A DNA stretch of 64,000 nt from Physcomitrium patens (taxonomy: Eukaryota > Streptophyta > Bryopsida > Funariales > Funariaceae): assembly GCF_000002425.4 (NCBI RefSeq), contig NC_037270.1, positions 8,728,494 through 8,792,493 on the forward strand. Reading direction: 5' to 3'. The notes beneath the pieces were generated by a model, which was not told the DNA's origin, did not search any database, and saw nothing but the letters and a program-made list of their open reading frames with translations. Of this stretch, positions 33,607 to 46,380 are shown piece after piece. The position numbers and the translations under genes were made by a program. Every line of letters starts with the position of its first letter. Position 1 is the stretch's first letter.

Positions 33607-35821
33607 TGTGAACTCAAATAAACCTCCACTAGTTGGAAGTTTGTTTTAGTTCATAAAAAGTGACTTGACTAGGTGAATTTAAAAGTAAGGCCATTATTCA
33701 AATTTTAATCCAATCATTAGTTGTTATTGTCATAACACCAAGTTATTAATCAAATCTTCTAATTATTATTCACATTCACAATGATAATTCACTCATTAAA
33801 CTTCATGCAAAATAATTCCTTCTTTTAATTCTAATTATATAATTTATTTTTAAATAAATATTTTTTTCTTTTCTTTCTTTTTTATTAGGTTTTTTATTTT
33901 ATTTTATTTTTATTTATTATTTTATTTATTATTATTATTTTTAAATATATAAATTATTACTTCTCAAATAATTGGTGGTAAGAGTAATTAATTAAGTTAT
34001 TATTATTAATCCATAGTAAAGGTAAAATCTTAAGTAAAAATTAAAAGTTTAAGTTTTAACAAATTGAAAATAAAAAATAAAGTTATCGATTAAGTAAAAA
34101 GTAAAAATTAAAAAGTAAAAGTTAAAAGTAATAAGTTAAAATTAAAGTTCAAAGTTTACATATAGAAGTTACGAGTTACTGTAAAAATAAAGGAAAAAAT
34201 AAAAACTAAGAGGGATGAAGAAAAGGCACCTTAATAACGACCAAGAATTTAGGGCAGCAACTCCCTTCTACTCCAAAATTCGCCAACCATTCTTATCAGC
34301 TTCAATTCTGATGATTTTTGCTTGGTTGGAAACCTAACTTAGAGACGCTTCTGCTCTAAGAAACTGTGTGGCAATCCAATACCCAAGGCATGCGCAATGC
34401 TCCTTCAAAGTTGAATAACTGAGACCGCCACGGCAGCTTACCACCCTTCACTCCAAAATGCTCCAAAAATTTGGATCTGCTTCAAACGTAATTAAACTTA
34501 TGCCATTGGAAGCTTAACTTGTATGTGCTCTTATTCTTAAAATTTCAGAATGCTTTAAGTAAAGGGCACTGAGAAATGTCTTTTCAAAGACTGGTGACCC
34601 AAACTGCCAAGGCAGCCAACCCCCTTGCACTCAAAAATTCACAAAAATTTGTTTTAGCTCCAAATTGAGCAAGCTTGAGCTCGTTGGAAATCTGACAGTA
34701 AGAGGTATGTGCTAAAAAAAACTCACTACAAAAATTAAAAGGACCAAAGACTGATTGGAAAAAATCTGAAGCCCTTCAAACCCACTTAACTATGGAAGTA
34801 TTTGGAAACCACTAATTCTAAGGGAGTGCCTTCTAAACCACAACAAGCACCACCCACAACACAAAATCTATGATCACACATTCACAAGGTGCACAATGAG
34901 CATTAGGATCCAAAATGAAATTGGAATTAGGGTTTTAGGCCAAGATTTGGCATCGCTTTGCCTTTCATCAAAAAAGAGAGAGAGAGGACTTGGAAAAACA
35001 AGCCACTCTTATACTATTGTGGGAGGGTGGCCACATCTCCACCCTTGATCTCTAAGATCCCTAATGTAGATCTATGGCCTTCATTCATCCAAGCTAATCC
35101 TGTCACTAAGACTGATGGCTCTTGTAAGTGGTCAAAAAAACATTTTTTTGTAAATCTAACTTCACCATTGTGTTTAAAACACCTTTCTATGCTAAGATTA
35201 ACTACTCATCTGTGCCAATCCACATTCATATGCAATTTTTATGAACTTTTTACCTCCAAGAGTTTTGGCAATTATTGAGAATTCCTTCAAAAATGATATC
35301 TTCATGGCTCCACTTATAATTTGGTGGAGAGGTGCTGATCTTGTTTTCTTCACTCCATGAGGCAAATCCAATGCCGCCATTGCATTTGGAAGGCTTTCAT
35401 TAATTAGAAAAGCCATCTTGTTGCTTGAATTTGTTGAATGAAGAGAAAAACATTAAATTGCCCTTGCTAATTTTTACTAGAATCCTTTTTAGAAACTTAT
35501 GATTTTAATTCACTCTAAATCTTATGAGATGATTGTAAGTGAATTCATAGGCTTTTAATCAATTCTTATAGAAATGACTATAATTTCTAAATTACTAAAA
35601 TTAATTAACTTACTATTCTAATTTTCTAAAGTCTATGATTTTGGTCCTAATTAATCCAATTTAAAGAATTAGATTAAGATTTGTACCATTAAAGGTTATA
35701 ATCCTCAAAATTCTACAAAACTAGATTTTAATTATATAAAACATGATCTAACTTATTCAATTATTACAAAATACGAGAAAAAATATAAAATTTAATCTTG
35801 AAACATAATCTGGGACTCACA
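33607..35821 (-). repeat. Solo LTR X (2.2 kb) inside gypsy 4
   Basis: It starts TGTGAACTC and ends GACTCACA on the plus strand, flanked by a perfect 5-bp duplication CTTTT at 33602-33606 and 35822-35826. It has no coding domains and splits the reverse transcriptase part of gypsy 4, so it is a solo LTR. Three diverged modules spaced about 178 bp apart start near 34253, 34431 and 34609, each with a CACTCCAAAAT-like core. A strand-asymmetric A-rich tract of AAAGTTAA-like units covers about 34020-34190. A related copy lies inverted at 61618 onward. Confidence 0.85.
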
Positions 35822-37962
35822 CTTTTCAAAGATTTTATTATATATAAGGATATCATCAATGAAGCCAATTACATACTTATCCAAAAAATCTTGAAACAAT
35901 TTTTTTTATCTAATCTATGAAAGAGATTGGACCATTGATTAGGCCAAAAGATAAAATTAGCTATTTGAAATATCTATAGTGTATACAAAATATCATCTTT
36001 TTCACATCCTCTCTTGCAATAAGTATTTATCAATAGCTACTCCAAAGATCCAATTTATTAAAGATGATTGTATCTGAAAGTTGATCAAGAAGATTATCCA
36101 AGTATAGAAGTAGATATGTATTTTTGATAGTCTACTTATTAAGGCCTTGATAGTCGATGCTAAGACCAAATCCACCATCTTTCTTGGGTGCAAAAAGTAT
36201 AGATGCTTCCTATAGTGATGTACTTTCTCAAATGAGGCCTTTCTCCAAAAGTTCATCTGATGTTTTTTGTAGTTCTTTAAGTTCTTTTGATATCAGGCGA
36301 TAAATTGATGAACTTATTATTTTGGCTCCAAGCAATAGTTCTATTTGAAAGAAGGAACCTTAATCAAGAGGTACGCCACTAGGTAGGTCAATTAAAAAGA
36401 CATCATGATATTTTCTTATGAGTTGCTCTATCCATTCTATTCTTTTAGCTATCTTTCCTACTATTGATACTAGATTTGGAACCACCATATATACTGGTTG
36501 CTCATATTATATTTGCTTCTTCATAAGAGTCATTTCTATAAGTAAGTCTTTGATTGTAGTTTGCCTTTCCTCTTTACTTGATGTAGAGATGCAAAGAGTC
36601 ATCTTGCATCCTCTACGTTTAAAAAAAAATTCCTTGCTATCAAATCAACTTGCTTATTTTCCATCTTTAGCTATAGTATACCAAGGATAACATCATACTT
36701 TATCTCTATCACCTTGAATCTTTCTTTCTTAAGACATAAATGTCTGTCAATCTCAAGGTTTTTTCTTCACATGTCTCACTCAATACGTTCTCTTGATCAT
36801 CTGCAAGATATATACTTTCTCCCTTAATTATCTTAGTTTTAATTCTAAATTGGTCAACAATTTCAGTTGAGATGTAATTTTCTATAGAGCCACAATCTAC
36901 AAGCACTCAATATGATTGTCCTCTTAGTAGTCCTATTGGATGCATTAGTTGGCTGTTTTTATAGTTGTCAAAGAAACAATAGCTATTCCTAATATTGGCC
37001 CTTGGTACCTTTATTGGAAAGTCCCATTTTCTTGCTTTGTCTCATTTTTGACTTCATGAGTTTTGAGATTGTAAACTTACCTTGTCTTGTTGGTGCTTGA
37101 ATTTTGATATTTTGGATAACCTCCAATTTGATGGTGTGGCTCCCTACAATAGAAACACAATCCTTTTTGCATGTTTTAGGATTGCCTCTTTGAATGTTTG
37201 TAGATCCTTTAGCTTCACCTCTCATTGAACTTCAGGTTTCAAACCTCGTAGGAATTGATCCATCATCTCTGCCTTTGAAATATCACCAATTTAGAAATAT
37301 AGGAACTTGAATTGAAAGACATAATCTTGCAATGACCTAGTTTGTGTAAAATTTATCAATTGATCGCATGCTATCTTTTCCGCATTGATAGGCCAAAATT
37401 GATTTCTAAACTTGGTCTTAAATTCCTCTCAATCACAAAATCCACCTTGAATTTCATAGATTTGAACTTAATGTTGCTACCAAATAGCTGCCACATCTCT
37501 CAAATAGCTGATTACATATATAATTCCTTCAATTGTATTTGCTCTAGATAGTTGGAGGTATTGTCGCATATTAAAGAGCCATTGACATACATCTTCTTGT
37601 TTTCAAGTCTTAGAGTATGTATTATGCTTACTCAATTTCAACCTAGTACATGTTGACTCTTTTGTCTTCAAGGCTTTTATTTGTCTTTGCAAACTAGCTA
37701 TTTAGCCAAAGAGATGTTATATTTGAGCTTCCATCTGGAATTCCTCTGCCATACCTTCCATGTTGAAATTTTTCTACTAGATTCTAATATTGTACTGTCT
37801 TTTCACCTCCTAATTGACTTTTGAAGAGTAGCTCATGGTAGCTTCAATACAGTACCTAATATGACTACAGTAATTGACCTTCCACTAGATGATGACTATT
37901 TACATACTACCAAAAGTAAATAGTCTAACACTTACTTTGGTACTAATAAAATAGGACTAAAC

Positions 37963-38448
37963 TATCTTCAAAATCTAAGATCCTTCAAATCTACAACAAC
38001 ATAAAGCCTCATTACAAAATAAGACAAAAAAAACCATAATAAAATTGAATAGAACTAAACAGAATAAGACATAAAAGACAAAATTAAGCAAATAGAAATA
38101 GAACAAAATTGAACTGAATAAAAAGATGCAAAACCAAATTTTACTAAGAGAAAGAGTCTAAAGCCATACTTAACCAGATGCCCCAAAAGAACCTGGCTAG
38201 TCCTATTTATATCTTATCCTACTATCCTAGACTTTCTAAAATATTCTTAGGTAGTAGGCTCTGCCTAAATAACTGTCTTAAATTTCTTTTCTAAAAGGTT
38301 CCATGGTAGACTCCACCTAAATAATTGCCCTAAATTCTTTTTAGAATATTCTATGGTAGATCTTATCTAATTCACTAACCTAATTCCAATTCTAAAAACT
38401 TCCATGGTTTTAACTATCTATATAATTATTTTATCTATATCCTATTAC
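37963..38448 (-). repeat. 5' LTR of gypsy 4
   Basis: This partner of 16111-16597 lies beside the gag end of the element. Confidence 0.75.
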
Positions 38449-39046
38449 TTATATAATATGAAGGCATAGATAAAAAAATAATTATAATAAAAAATAATTA
38501 ATATGGATGCTTATCGCAAAGAAAAACTATAATTTAATATATGTGATAATATATGGCTACTTTATTGTAATATCAAGACTACTCGTCCTTGTGACAAGTT
38601 GGAATATTGTAGGCTTGGACCTTTTCCTATTAGTGAAGAAGTCAATCATGTTGCTTATTGATTAAATCTATTGGAGTTTATGAAGATCCATCTTATATTC
38701 CATGTATCTATTTTTGAACCAAATAAGTCAATGAATATCTCAAAAAGAAGACAAATGCCACTTCCTTCCATAGAAGTGGATAATAATGAAGATTTTTAAA
38801 TAGAAGAAGTGTTAGATTCAAGGTAATACCAAAATAAGTTAAAATATCTTGTTTATTAGTATAGATATGATATTAGTAAATACACATAGGAGTCAATAAA
38901 GAATCTTATAAATATAATAAAAAACATCAAGATTTTTATTGACAACATCTATCAAAATCAAAGTGAAGAAAAATATATCTTTATTATAAAAGAAAAAAGA
39001 TCTAGGAAAGATAGCATTTTATCTTCTATTCTTGTTTGATACTTCT

Positions 39047-39431
39047 TGAAAAAACACAATAAGCAAGACACAAGTAAGTAGAAATCAGCAAGGTTAGTTA
39101 CAAGAGAAGTGAGGAATGAGATGCCTCTCACTTCCAATACCTTTTACTTATAGGTAAAGGTTACATCTATTTTGGCTAATATTCATCTTACTTTCATCCA
39201 ACTAAATCCTAGGTTCCTCTTAACCTAGCCCCCACTTTAAATCCTAGCCACTTCTTATAACCCTAGCCACCACTTTAAACCCTAGCTGCTACCTATAACC
39301 TTAGCTGCCACTTAAAATCCTAGCGGCCACCTTGATAACTTTCCTTCATCCTTTTGCTGCCCTTTGACCATTAACAATTTATCTAAGATAATATCTTTTA
39401 TCTTCTAACTTATCCTCCATTTATTTTAATA
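39047..39431 (-). repeat. 3' LTR of copia fossil 2
   Basis: The 385-bp LTR is rich in CCTAGCCACC-like tandem units (39220-39330), which also occur in the 44012-44396 partner. Confidence 0.85.
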
Positions 39432-39442
39432 CTCCCACTTTG

Positions 39443-42400
39443 CTATTGGTCAAAGGCTAATAAACCTAATCCCTTTGTCAATTTGTAATGTCTATCCTTC
39501 ACCAATACTTTTGTGAGTAAATCAGCAAGCATGTCTTCTGTTGCACAATACTTCATGTCAATTACTCCCATCTCAATCTTCTCCCTTATGAAGTAATGTT
39601 GAATGTCAATGCGCTTTATCCTTAAATGATGCTTTGGATTCTTGGTAAAAGCAAGACATCTTTGATTGCCACACTTCATTGCAGTTGCTTCCAATTACAC
39701 GAGTCCAATGTCTTCTAAAACTTGTCTTAGTCATATTGCCTCAATTGCACCATGACTTATTGCCATGTATTCTGCCTCCATTATAGACCTTGCAATTGTT
39801 AGTTGTCTCTTACAATTCCATGAAATTACTCCCACTCCAACAAAGAATACATATCCTATTGTTGATCTTCTATCATTTGCATCTCCAGTCCAATCTACAT
39901 CACAATATCCATGCAATGTAATACTATTACCTTCGAGACTTAATTTGAAGTTCAAAGTGCCTTTTAAGTACCTCAAGATTTTTTTAATGGTTGCCCAATG
40001 AATTGGTCCAGCCTTTGATATGTGTTGACTCACAACACTCACCGCATATGCAAGATCCACCCTTGTACCAACCATTGCATATATAAGTAAGTCTATTGTT
40101 GCCTTGTATAGAACATCTTTCATTTTTTCTTCAACTTCAGCAAATTCCTCATCAGTGAGCTTCATCAACTTCAAATTTGCCTCCAAAGGTGTTCTAATGG
40201 ACTTGCACTCTTCCATGTTGAACCATTTCAACACTTCTTCAATGTACTTTTTTTGACTCAATGTAATGATCTTCTTAGCTCGATCTCTCACAAATTCCAC
40301 TCCTAAGCAATAGTGGAGCTCTTTCAAATCACTCATTTCAAATTCTTTTGCTAACTTTGCCTTCAATCAATCTATCTTTTTCAAAATATTGGTCAAAATG
40401 ATCAAATCATCAACATAAGGAATAACAATTAGCAAGAAGGCTTTTAATTGCATCACATACATGGAATGATCACCTTCACTCTTCACAAATCCTTCATTCA
40501 CAAAAAAGGTGTCGATACATTGGTACCATGCCCTTGATGATTGCTTAAGCCCATACAAGGATTTCTTCAACTTACACGCAAGGTGTTGTTTGCCTTCTTC
40601 AACAAATCCTTGAGGTTGATCCATGTAGATGTCTTCTTTCAATTCTCCATTCAAGAAAGCTGTCTTCACATTCATTTGGTACATCTCCAAGTCCATTGCT
40701 GCCTCAATTACCAGAATGATTCTAATAGTGGTGAATTTGGCCACAGAAGCAAATGTCTCATTGAAATCAACACCAGCAACTTGTAAGCAGCCTTTGGCAA
40801 CCAATCTTGCCTTATACTTCATAATATTGCCTATTGCATCCCTTTTGGTTCTAAATACCCACTTACAACCAATTGAAGCTCGATTTGGTGGAAGTTGAAT
40901 CAATTCCCATGTTCCATTGTCCATGAGTGATTTGTATTCTTCTTCCATGACATTCTCCTACTTCATAGCATCCGTGGAATTCATTATATCACATAAACTC
41001 AATGGATCAACGAGAAGTGCAATATTGACATGTTCTTTACTTACTTGAGGAAAAATATGGTCCTTCTACCATTCACCATGTTGTTTTCTATCTCTCAAAG
41101 GATATCTCCTTTCATTTGAAGAAGACTCAACTTATTGTACTCCATGGTTACCTCCAACCTTCTTTTCTTTTGAAGATTGTCTTTTCTCACTCAAAGTTTC
41201 ATAATCTCCATCACCATCATCATCAACATCTTCATGCTCTTCATTGCTGGTCTTAGCAATTGTAGAGGCCTTCTTCTCCACCTTCTTTGCTTCTTCATCT
41301 TCATTTCCACCTTTACAACCATCATTGTCTTTGTCTACTTCCTTCTTTGCTAAATTTGAAGATGTGTCCACAAACACACCATTACTCCCACTTGGATACA
41401 TCTCCAAGTGCTCACAAGCACTCTTGTGCTCCAAAAACTCAACATCACGGCTTTTGATGATCTTTTTAGTCTCCAAACACATGAGCCTATAAGCCTTTGT
41501 ACCTTCATAATATCCAACAAACACACATTTTGTATCTTTTGCATCAAATTTTGATCTCATACAATTTGATATCTTTGCATATGCTATGTATCCAAAGGTC
41601 TTCATGTGAGAAATACAAGGTTTTTTCCTACTCCAAGCTTCTTCCGGCATCATTCATGTAAGTGCACTTCTAGGACACCTATTTTTTGTGTGTACTGCAT
41701 TCACCACTACTTCTACCCAAAATTCATGTCCAAGGTGTTGTGCATGAAGCATACTCCTTGCCATCTCTACAATGGTCCGATTTACTCTTTCAATAATTCC
41801 ATTTTATTGTGGAGTGTAAAGAATGGAGGTTTGTCTTGCAATACCATGTAATTTTAAAAAATCATTGAATTACTTTGACATATACTCACTTCCATTGTCT
41901 GTATGTAATACCTTGATTTTGCATATACATTGCTTCTCCACAAATGCCTTAAACTCCTTAAACCTTATGAAATACTCACTCTTTGCTTTGAGGATAAAAA
42001 TCTATACTTTCTTTGAAAAATCATCAATGAATGTGACAAAATACCTTGTACCTTCTATTGATCGCATCCTCAAAGGTCCACAAACATCAGAATGAACAAT
42101 CTCTAATAACTTGGTTGCACATGTTGCAAGTGCAATTGGAAATGAGGCCCTTTATTGTTTGCCTTGAATACAACCTTCAAAAGAAAGTATCATAGCATTG
42201 TGGCTTATATGACCAAGATCTAAGCCACTTACCATGGATTGGAGCTCCTTCATACTCTTGACATTCAAATGACTAAGGCATCGATGCCAAATATCAAACT
42301 TGTCTTCATCTTGAAGAAATTCAACAAATGTTGTCACTTCAACTTCATTCACCTTCTTACACTTGATGAAGTAGAGGTTGCCATCTCTAAAGCCCTTTAA

Positions 42401-43526
42401 AGAATGATCTCTTTTCAATGTCTTTACAAAACATCCATTCTAATCAAATTACACTTTACAACCATGTGAAACAAGTTTATTCATCGAGAGGAGGTTTTTC
42501 TTCATCTTTGGCACATGTAAGACGTTCTTCAATCTGATCTCTTGGTTTGGCCTTTCACAACAATCTCTATAACAATAGAGCCCATTCCAATAGCTTATAC
42601 TATGCCATTGTCTCCCATGAGGATATTTGCTATTGAAATCTCTTCATAAGTATCAAATGAACACTTGTATGGAATCATGTGCTTGGTGGCACCGGAATCA
42701 ATGATCCACTTGGACATGGCAGCCATGGAAGTGCCTTCACTTGCCATGAATGTATAATCATCACCTCCATATTCATCACGAGCATTATTTGTACTTTCTC
42801 TATCTCTTTTCTTAGCCTTGTAGCAATTTGGAACAAAGTGACCTAGTTTTCTACAAATGAAGCAAATTCTTACATTATCATGTTGATTAGGATGATTTCC
42901 CTTGCCTTGCCTTGAAAAGAGAGCCAAATCTTCACTTTGGGGCTCTTTTTCTTTTCTCTTGGTCACTTCATGGGCGAGTCTTGTCGTCACATAATCCATT
43001 GCGAGTTCTTTTACTTTGATGGATTCCAATGCCATAATGAGGTAGTTGTAGAACTCGAGAAGGCTCATAAGCAAGGTCATGATAATATCACTCTCTTCTA
43101 AAGGCTTGTCAATAATAGCAAGTTGATGATCAAGGGCCTTTACCTTGTTGATATGAGCCATGAGGTCTTCACCTTCTTCCATCTTACAAGTGAAGAATTT
43201 CCTCCTTGTAAAGATGATATTAGACAAGTTCTTGCTCTCATATATGTTGCAAAGAGTCTTCTATGCTTCTGCTGGTCCTTTGCAAGAGATGATGTGAAAA
43301 AAGTTGGCTTCATCCAAATTAGTGGCAATCATGCCAAAAGCCTTCTTGTGAAGTCCTTCCTCTCTTTAGCATCAGCATGCGTGCTTGGAGGCTCTTCACT
43401 TTCATCTACAATGTTCCAAAGGTCCAAAGATTCCAACAAAAGCTCCATTTTGACCTTCCAATGGTAGAAATTGTCACCTCTAAACTTCTCAATCACTCTC
43501 AAACCTTCACCCTCACTTGAAGCCAT
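39443..43526 (-). pseudogene. gag-pol region of copia fossil 2
   Basis: The gag start is MASSEGEGLRVIEKFRGDNF; the order gag, protease, integrase, reverse transcriptase, RNase H is that of Ty1/copia. The frame is broken at several places, but long stretches remain readable (42595-43227, 40367-40948, 39731-40366). Confidence 0.9.
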
Positions 43527-44011
43527 GTCTTAGAAGAGGTCTATCAAAAAATATCAAGAAAAAAAGTCTCTATGTGCTTAAAATCACTAAAACAATTTTG
43601 TACTAGTAAAATCTCAAAATGCCCTCTTGTGAATAAATGAATGTTTTTTCACTCCAAACACTCTCAAATCAACTTTTGAAGCTTCTAACAAGTATGTGAA
43701 CTCCAATCAACCTCACTATCTAGTTCTTCAACTCATAAAACTAACTTTCTCACCACAAAATCAAAGACACTATCAAGGTCTTTGTATAAGGTCTTAATCA
43801 CTCAATCCTAAGAGTTAAGAACCTTCAAACTGATATAAGAGATCTATAAGGCCCAAATCAGAACCTCCACAAGTCAAAATACCAGATTAGATCATATAAT
43901 CTCTAATATTAGTAAACACCATAAGATCTATTCCACACAAGAATAACAACCAGCAAATGACTTCAATTTACTTGAATAGCATAATAAAGTATATGTAGGC
44001 CCATAAGCTAT

Positions 44012-44396
44012 TGAAGAAACACAATAAGCAAAATACAAGTAAGTAGAAATCAGCAAGGTTAGACACAAGAGAAGTGGGAAATGAGATGCCTCTCACTTCC
44101 AACACCTTTTACTTATAGGTAGAGATTATGTCCATTTTGGCTAATATTCATCTTACTTTCATCCAATTGAACCCTAAATTCTTCTTAATATAGCCACAAA
44201 TTTAAATCCTAGCCACCACCTATAATCTTAGCCACCACCTATAACCCTAGTTGCCACTTTAAATCCTAGTCGCCTCTTAAAATCCTAGCCGCCACCTTGG
44301 TAACTTTCCTTCATCCTTTTGCTACCCTTTGACCATTATCAACTTATCTAAGATAATATCTTTTACCTTCTATCTTATCCTCCATTTACTTTAACA
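44012..44396 (-). repeat. 5' LTR of copia fossil 2
   Basis: This partner of 39047-39431 starts TGAAGAAACAC and ends TTTAACA on the plus strand. Confidence 0.85.
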
Positions 44397-44890
44397 GTAC
44401 TTTTATACATTTATGACGTTAAATAGATGGAGAATCAATAACTAGCAGATTCAACTCAAGAGCTACCACTTGTTGATTAATCGAACAAAATAATGTGATT
44501 GTTACAACTTTTAAGACAGTGTAATTGAGATGAAGATCCTTAAGAACAACAGGTCTTTCTTTGAATATATGGCAAAATACAACATATTTGATAGTACAAC
44601 CTTGGAAGAGATTTCCAATATTTGGTGATTTTATTAGAGGTTGGAACAATTCTTGATAGTATTCTAAATATTTTATTTGAAGAAAATTACAAAAGCATTA
44701 ACATCAATGAAATAATAGAGTTGTCTTTTTACCTTGGTATAAAACACTATTGATGGCTAAGAGAACCTATCAACCATCTTTGAAAAGAACAAAGATTAGA
44801 GTATATGACAAATACAATTCGCCACATCTTCGATTTCTTCAACATATGATGATTGCTCTTACTAGAACTCGTCTTTAGAAGGAGAGGTAA

Positions 44891-45417
44891 TATCATAGAC
44901 ATATATATTTACTCTAATATTTACCTATATGATTAAATAGAAGTAAGTAAAAGTAGATTTATTTTATAATATTTTTTAGAGAAGCTTTTTAGAAGCTTTA
45001 TAGACATTGTTTTACTTTACATGTATTTGTAGTTGATTGATAGGTTAGAAAATTAGTCAACAGGTAACCACATGTTAATAGCTTGTAAAATAAGCTAACT
45101 ATATGGTGTACATATAGAATACTTGCCTTACAAGTTAAGATACATGTCTTCCAAAGTCAACATATTTTGAAGGTCCTATATGATATCGCTACATAATTCC
45201 TAGTTAAGAGTATATATGGAGGCAAGAATGAAGCCTTCTTGACTCTTGTCAATGCTTTTTTAGTCTTTAGTCTTGTTTTAAGACTTTCTAGTTTTTTTAT
45301 TTTTGGCAATAATCATTATAGTTTAATACTATACCATCTTTGAGTGATTTTTTAGTTCTTTTGAATAACACAATAGTATATTGAGGATTTCTTTCTTTAA
45401 AATTTGTGACTTTGACA
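44891..45417 (+). repeat. 3' LTR of chromovirus 5
   Basis: It is related to the LTRs of chromoviruses 2 and 3 across its length and preceded by a purine-rich tract (AGAAGGAGAGGTAA). The self-primer sequence ACTCTTGTCAA is still intact at 45242-45252. Confidence 0.8.
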
Positions 45418-46000
45418 TTGTAGCAGGTCCATCTATAAGTCAAAATCACATATATTGTAGCATGTTGCATAGCACTTCAATTCAAGAGTAGTGCCTCAAC
45501 TATGCAAGAGAGCATGGTAGCTTTTTAGTGGTCAATTTCTTCTATGAAGCTAGATTGTAGTAGCACTTCCATTTTAGAATAGATGAATTCCATGCTATCT
45601 TCAAAGACAAAATTAAAAGTTGTTCCAAATACATTGATGAAAGATCATGTTGCCAACCTTGTCATCAAGAACCAAAATATTGTGATCAAATTGTTGTCGT
45701 GTTTATTGATTTTGAGTGTGTCGGATACGAAGAAACTCGTGATAACATTGTTGAAAACTCCGATAGATTCAATTTTTTGGGGGAAGCAACGTCCCTTGAT
45801 CCTACCCACTAACTGGTTAGCAAGACTAGTAGAGGAAGGCTATCGCTTTCTACACCCCCACACTTGTGTCAAGTGGTAGGATTCACATTATACCACTCCA
45901 CCAATCACAACCTTCCACGTATTTTGGATGTACACATAGCAATATTAGGTGTGCTTGTAACATCAATTTATATATATGTACACAAGTGAACAAGGCCCAA

Positions 46001-46035
<35 letters not shown>

Positions 46036-46380
46036 CCTTTCACTGCTTCTGTGATCTATTGCAATACCCAAGACGTGAGAATCTACCAAATTTACTTCAA
46101 ATGCAAGCATTCCACATCATCCCTGAGACAGAATCCACACTAACGAATGAACGAATTCTCTCGGATGGATGATCGCATTCGTGAATGAATGAGCACAGAA
46201 CTGAGTAATATTTATTTTTCATCCAGAAAGCTACGTGGACAAAGTTTGACCAGTTCCACAGGCTGTCGGTTGAAATACACTTTTCTGTTGGCGACATCTC
46301 CGCCATGACAATGACACCTGGCGGTGACGTCAGCCAATCGGAGAGCATCCTGCGAAGTGTACTGTAGTCCACGAGGGCAG
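45418..46380. other. Spacer between the nest and the AP2-like gene
   Basis: Positions 45583-45879 hold a short frame ending LVEEGYRFLHPHTCVKW, which reads like protein but matches nothing I know. A TA microsatellite lies at about 46003-46031. From about 46050 the DNA turns richer in GC and CpG, marking the promoter side of the AP2-like gene. Confidence 0.4.

Larger units (their letters stand above)
16111..38448 (-). mobile_element. Old gypsy element 4, second layer of the nest
   Basis: A minus-strand element with LTRs at about 16111-16597 (3') and 37963-38448 (5'), alike over about 490 bp. Internal pieces, from 5' to 3', are as follows. Positions 37760-36700 hold gag, a zinc-knuckle-like CFYCREPHH and protease (VDCGSIENYIST). 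Positions 36260-35827 hold the first half of reverse transcriptase. Positions 33601-33100 hold its second half (WKSEVTFLEHVMSSKGMHMD) and RNase H (RLQHVAYISHKFRRPKRNYF). Positions 33000-32481 and 24831-24066 hold integrase, and 17001-16598 the 3' end. It belongs to a different family from chromoviruses 1, 2, 3 and 5 and is badly broken. It hosts chromovirus 3, the 1.25-kb repeat C and the solo LTR X. Confidence 0.75.
39047..44396 (-). mobile_element. Ty1/copia fossil 2, inserted in chromovirus 5
   Basis: A minus-strand copia element with LTRs at 39047-39431 (3') and 44012-44396 (5'). A polypurine tract (minus-strand AGCAAAGTGGGAG) touches the 3' LTR. From right to left: gag (43526-42840) with zinc knuckle CFICRKLGHFVPNC, protease (WIIDSGATKHMI, about 42700), the pre-integrase domain (WHRCLSHLNVKSM), an integrase remnant, reverse transcriptase (40948-40367; KTAFLNGELKEDIYMDQP, YGLKQSSRAWYQ) and RNase H (40366-39443; SIMEAEYMAISHG). 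The domains are well preserved, so this is a middle-aged insertion, broken at about ten places. Target duplications are not clear. Confidence 0.9.
15808..45417 (+). mobile_element. Old chromovirus 5, outer shell of the nest
   Basis: Pieces of one plus-strand chromovirus of the 2/3 family surround later insertions. Positions 15885-16110 hold integrase (FFANYGYHLQLDTFDF), and 38449-38960 the end of integrase and the chromodomain (LDSR, then YLVY). Positions 44397-44890 hold the extra 3' frame (YRWLREPINHL), and 44891-45417 the 3' LTR. The left end abuts an inverted fragment of the same LTR family (15808-15884), so the 5' part has been rearranged away. It is very decayed, with many breaks and heavy loss of CpG, and is the oldest insertion here. 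It was split first by gypsy 4 (16111-38448) and also by copia 2 (39047-44396). Confidence 0.75.

Noticed and set aside
34020-34190. Short regular A-rich repeats as a CRISPR-like array
   Set aside because: The units are degenerate AAAGTTAA runs without spacers, part of an LTR, and the window is a plant nuclear genome.
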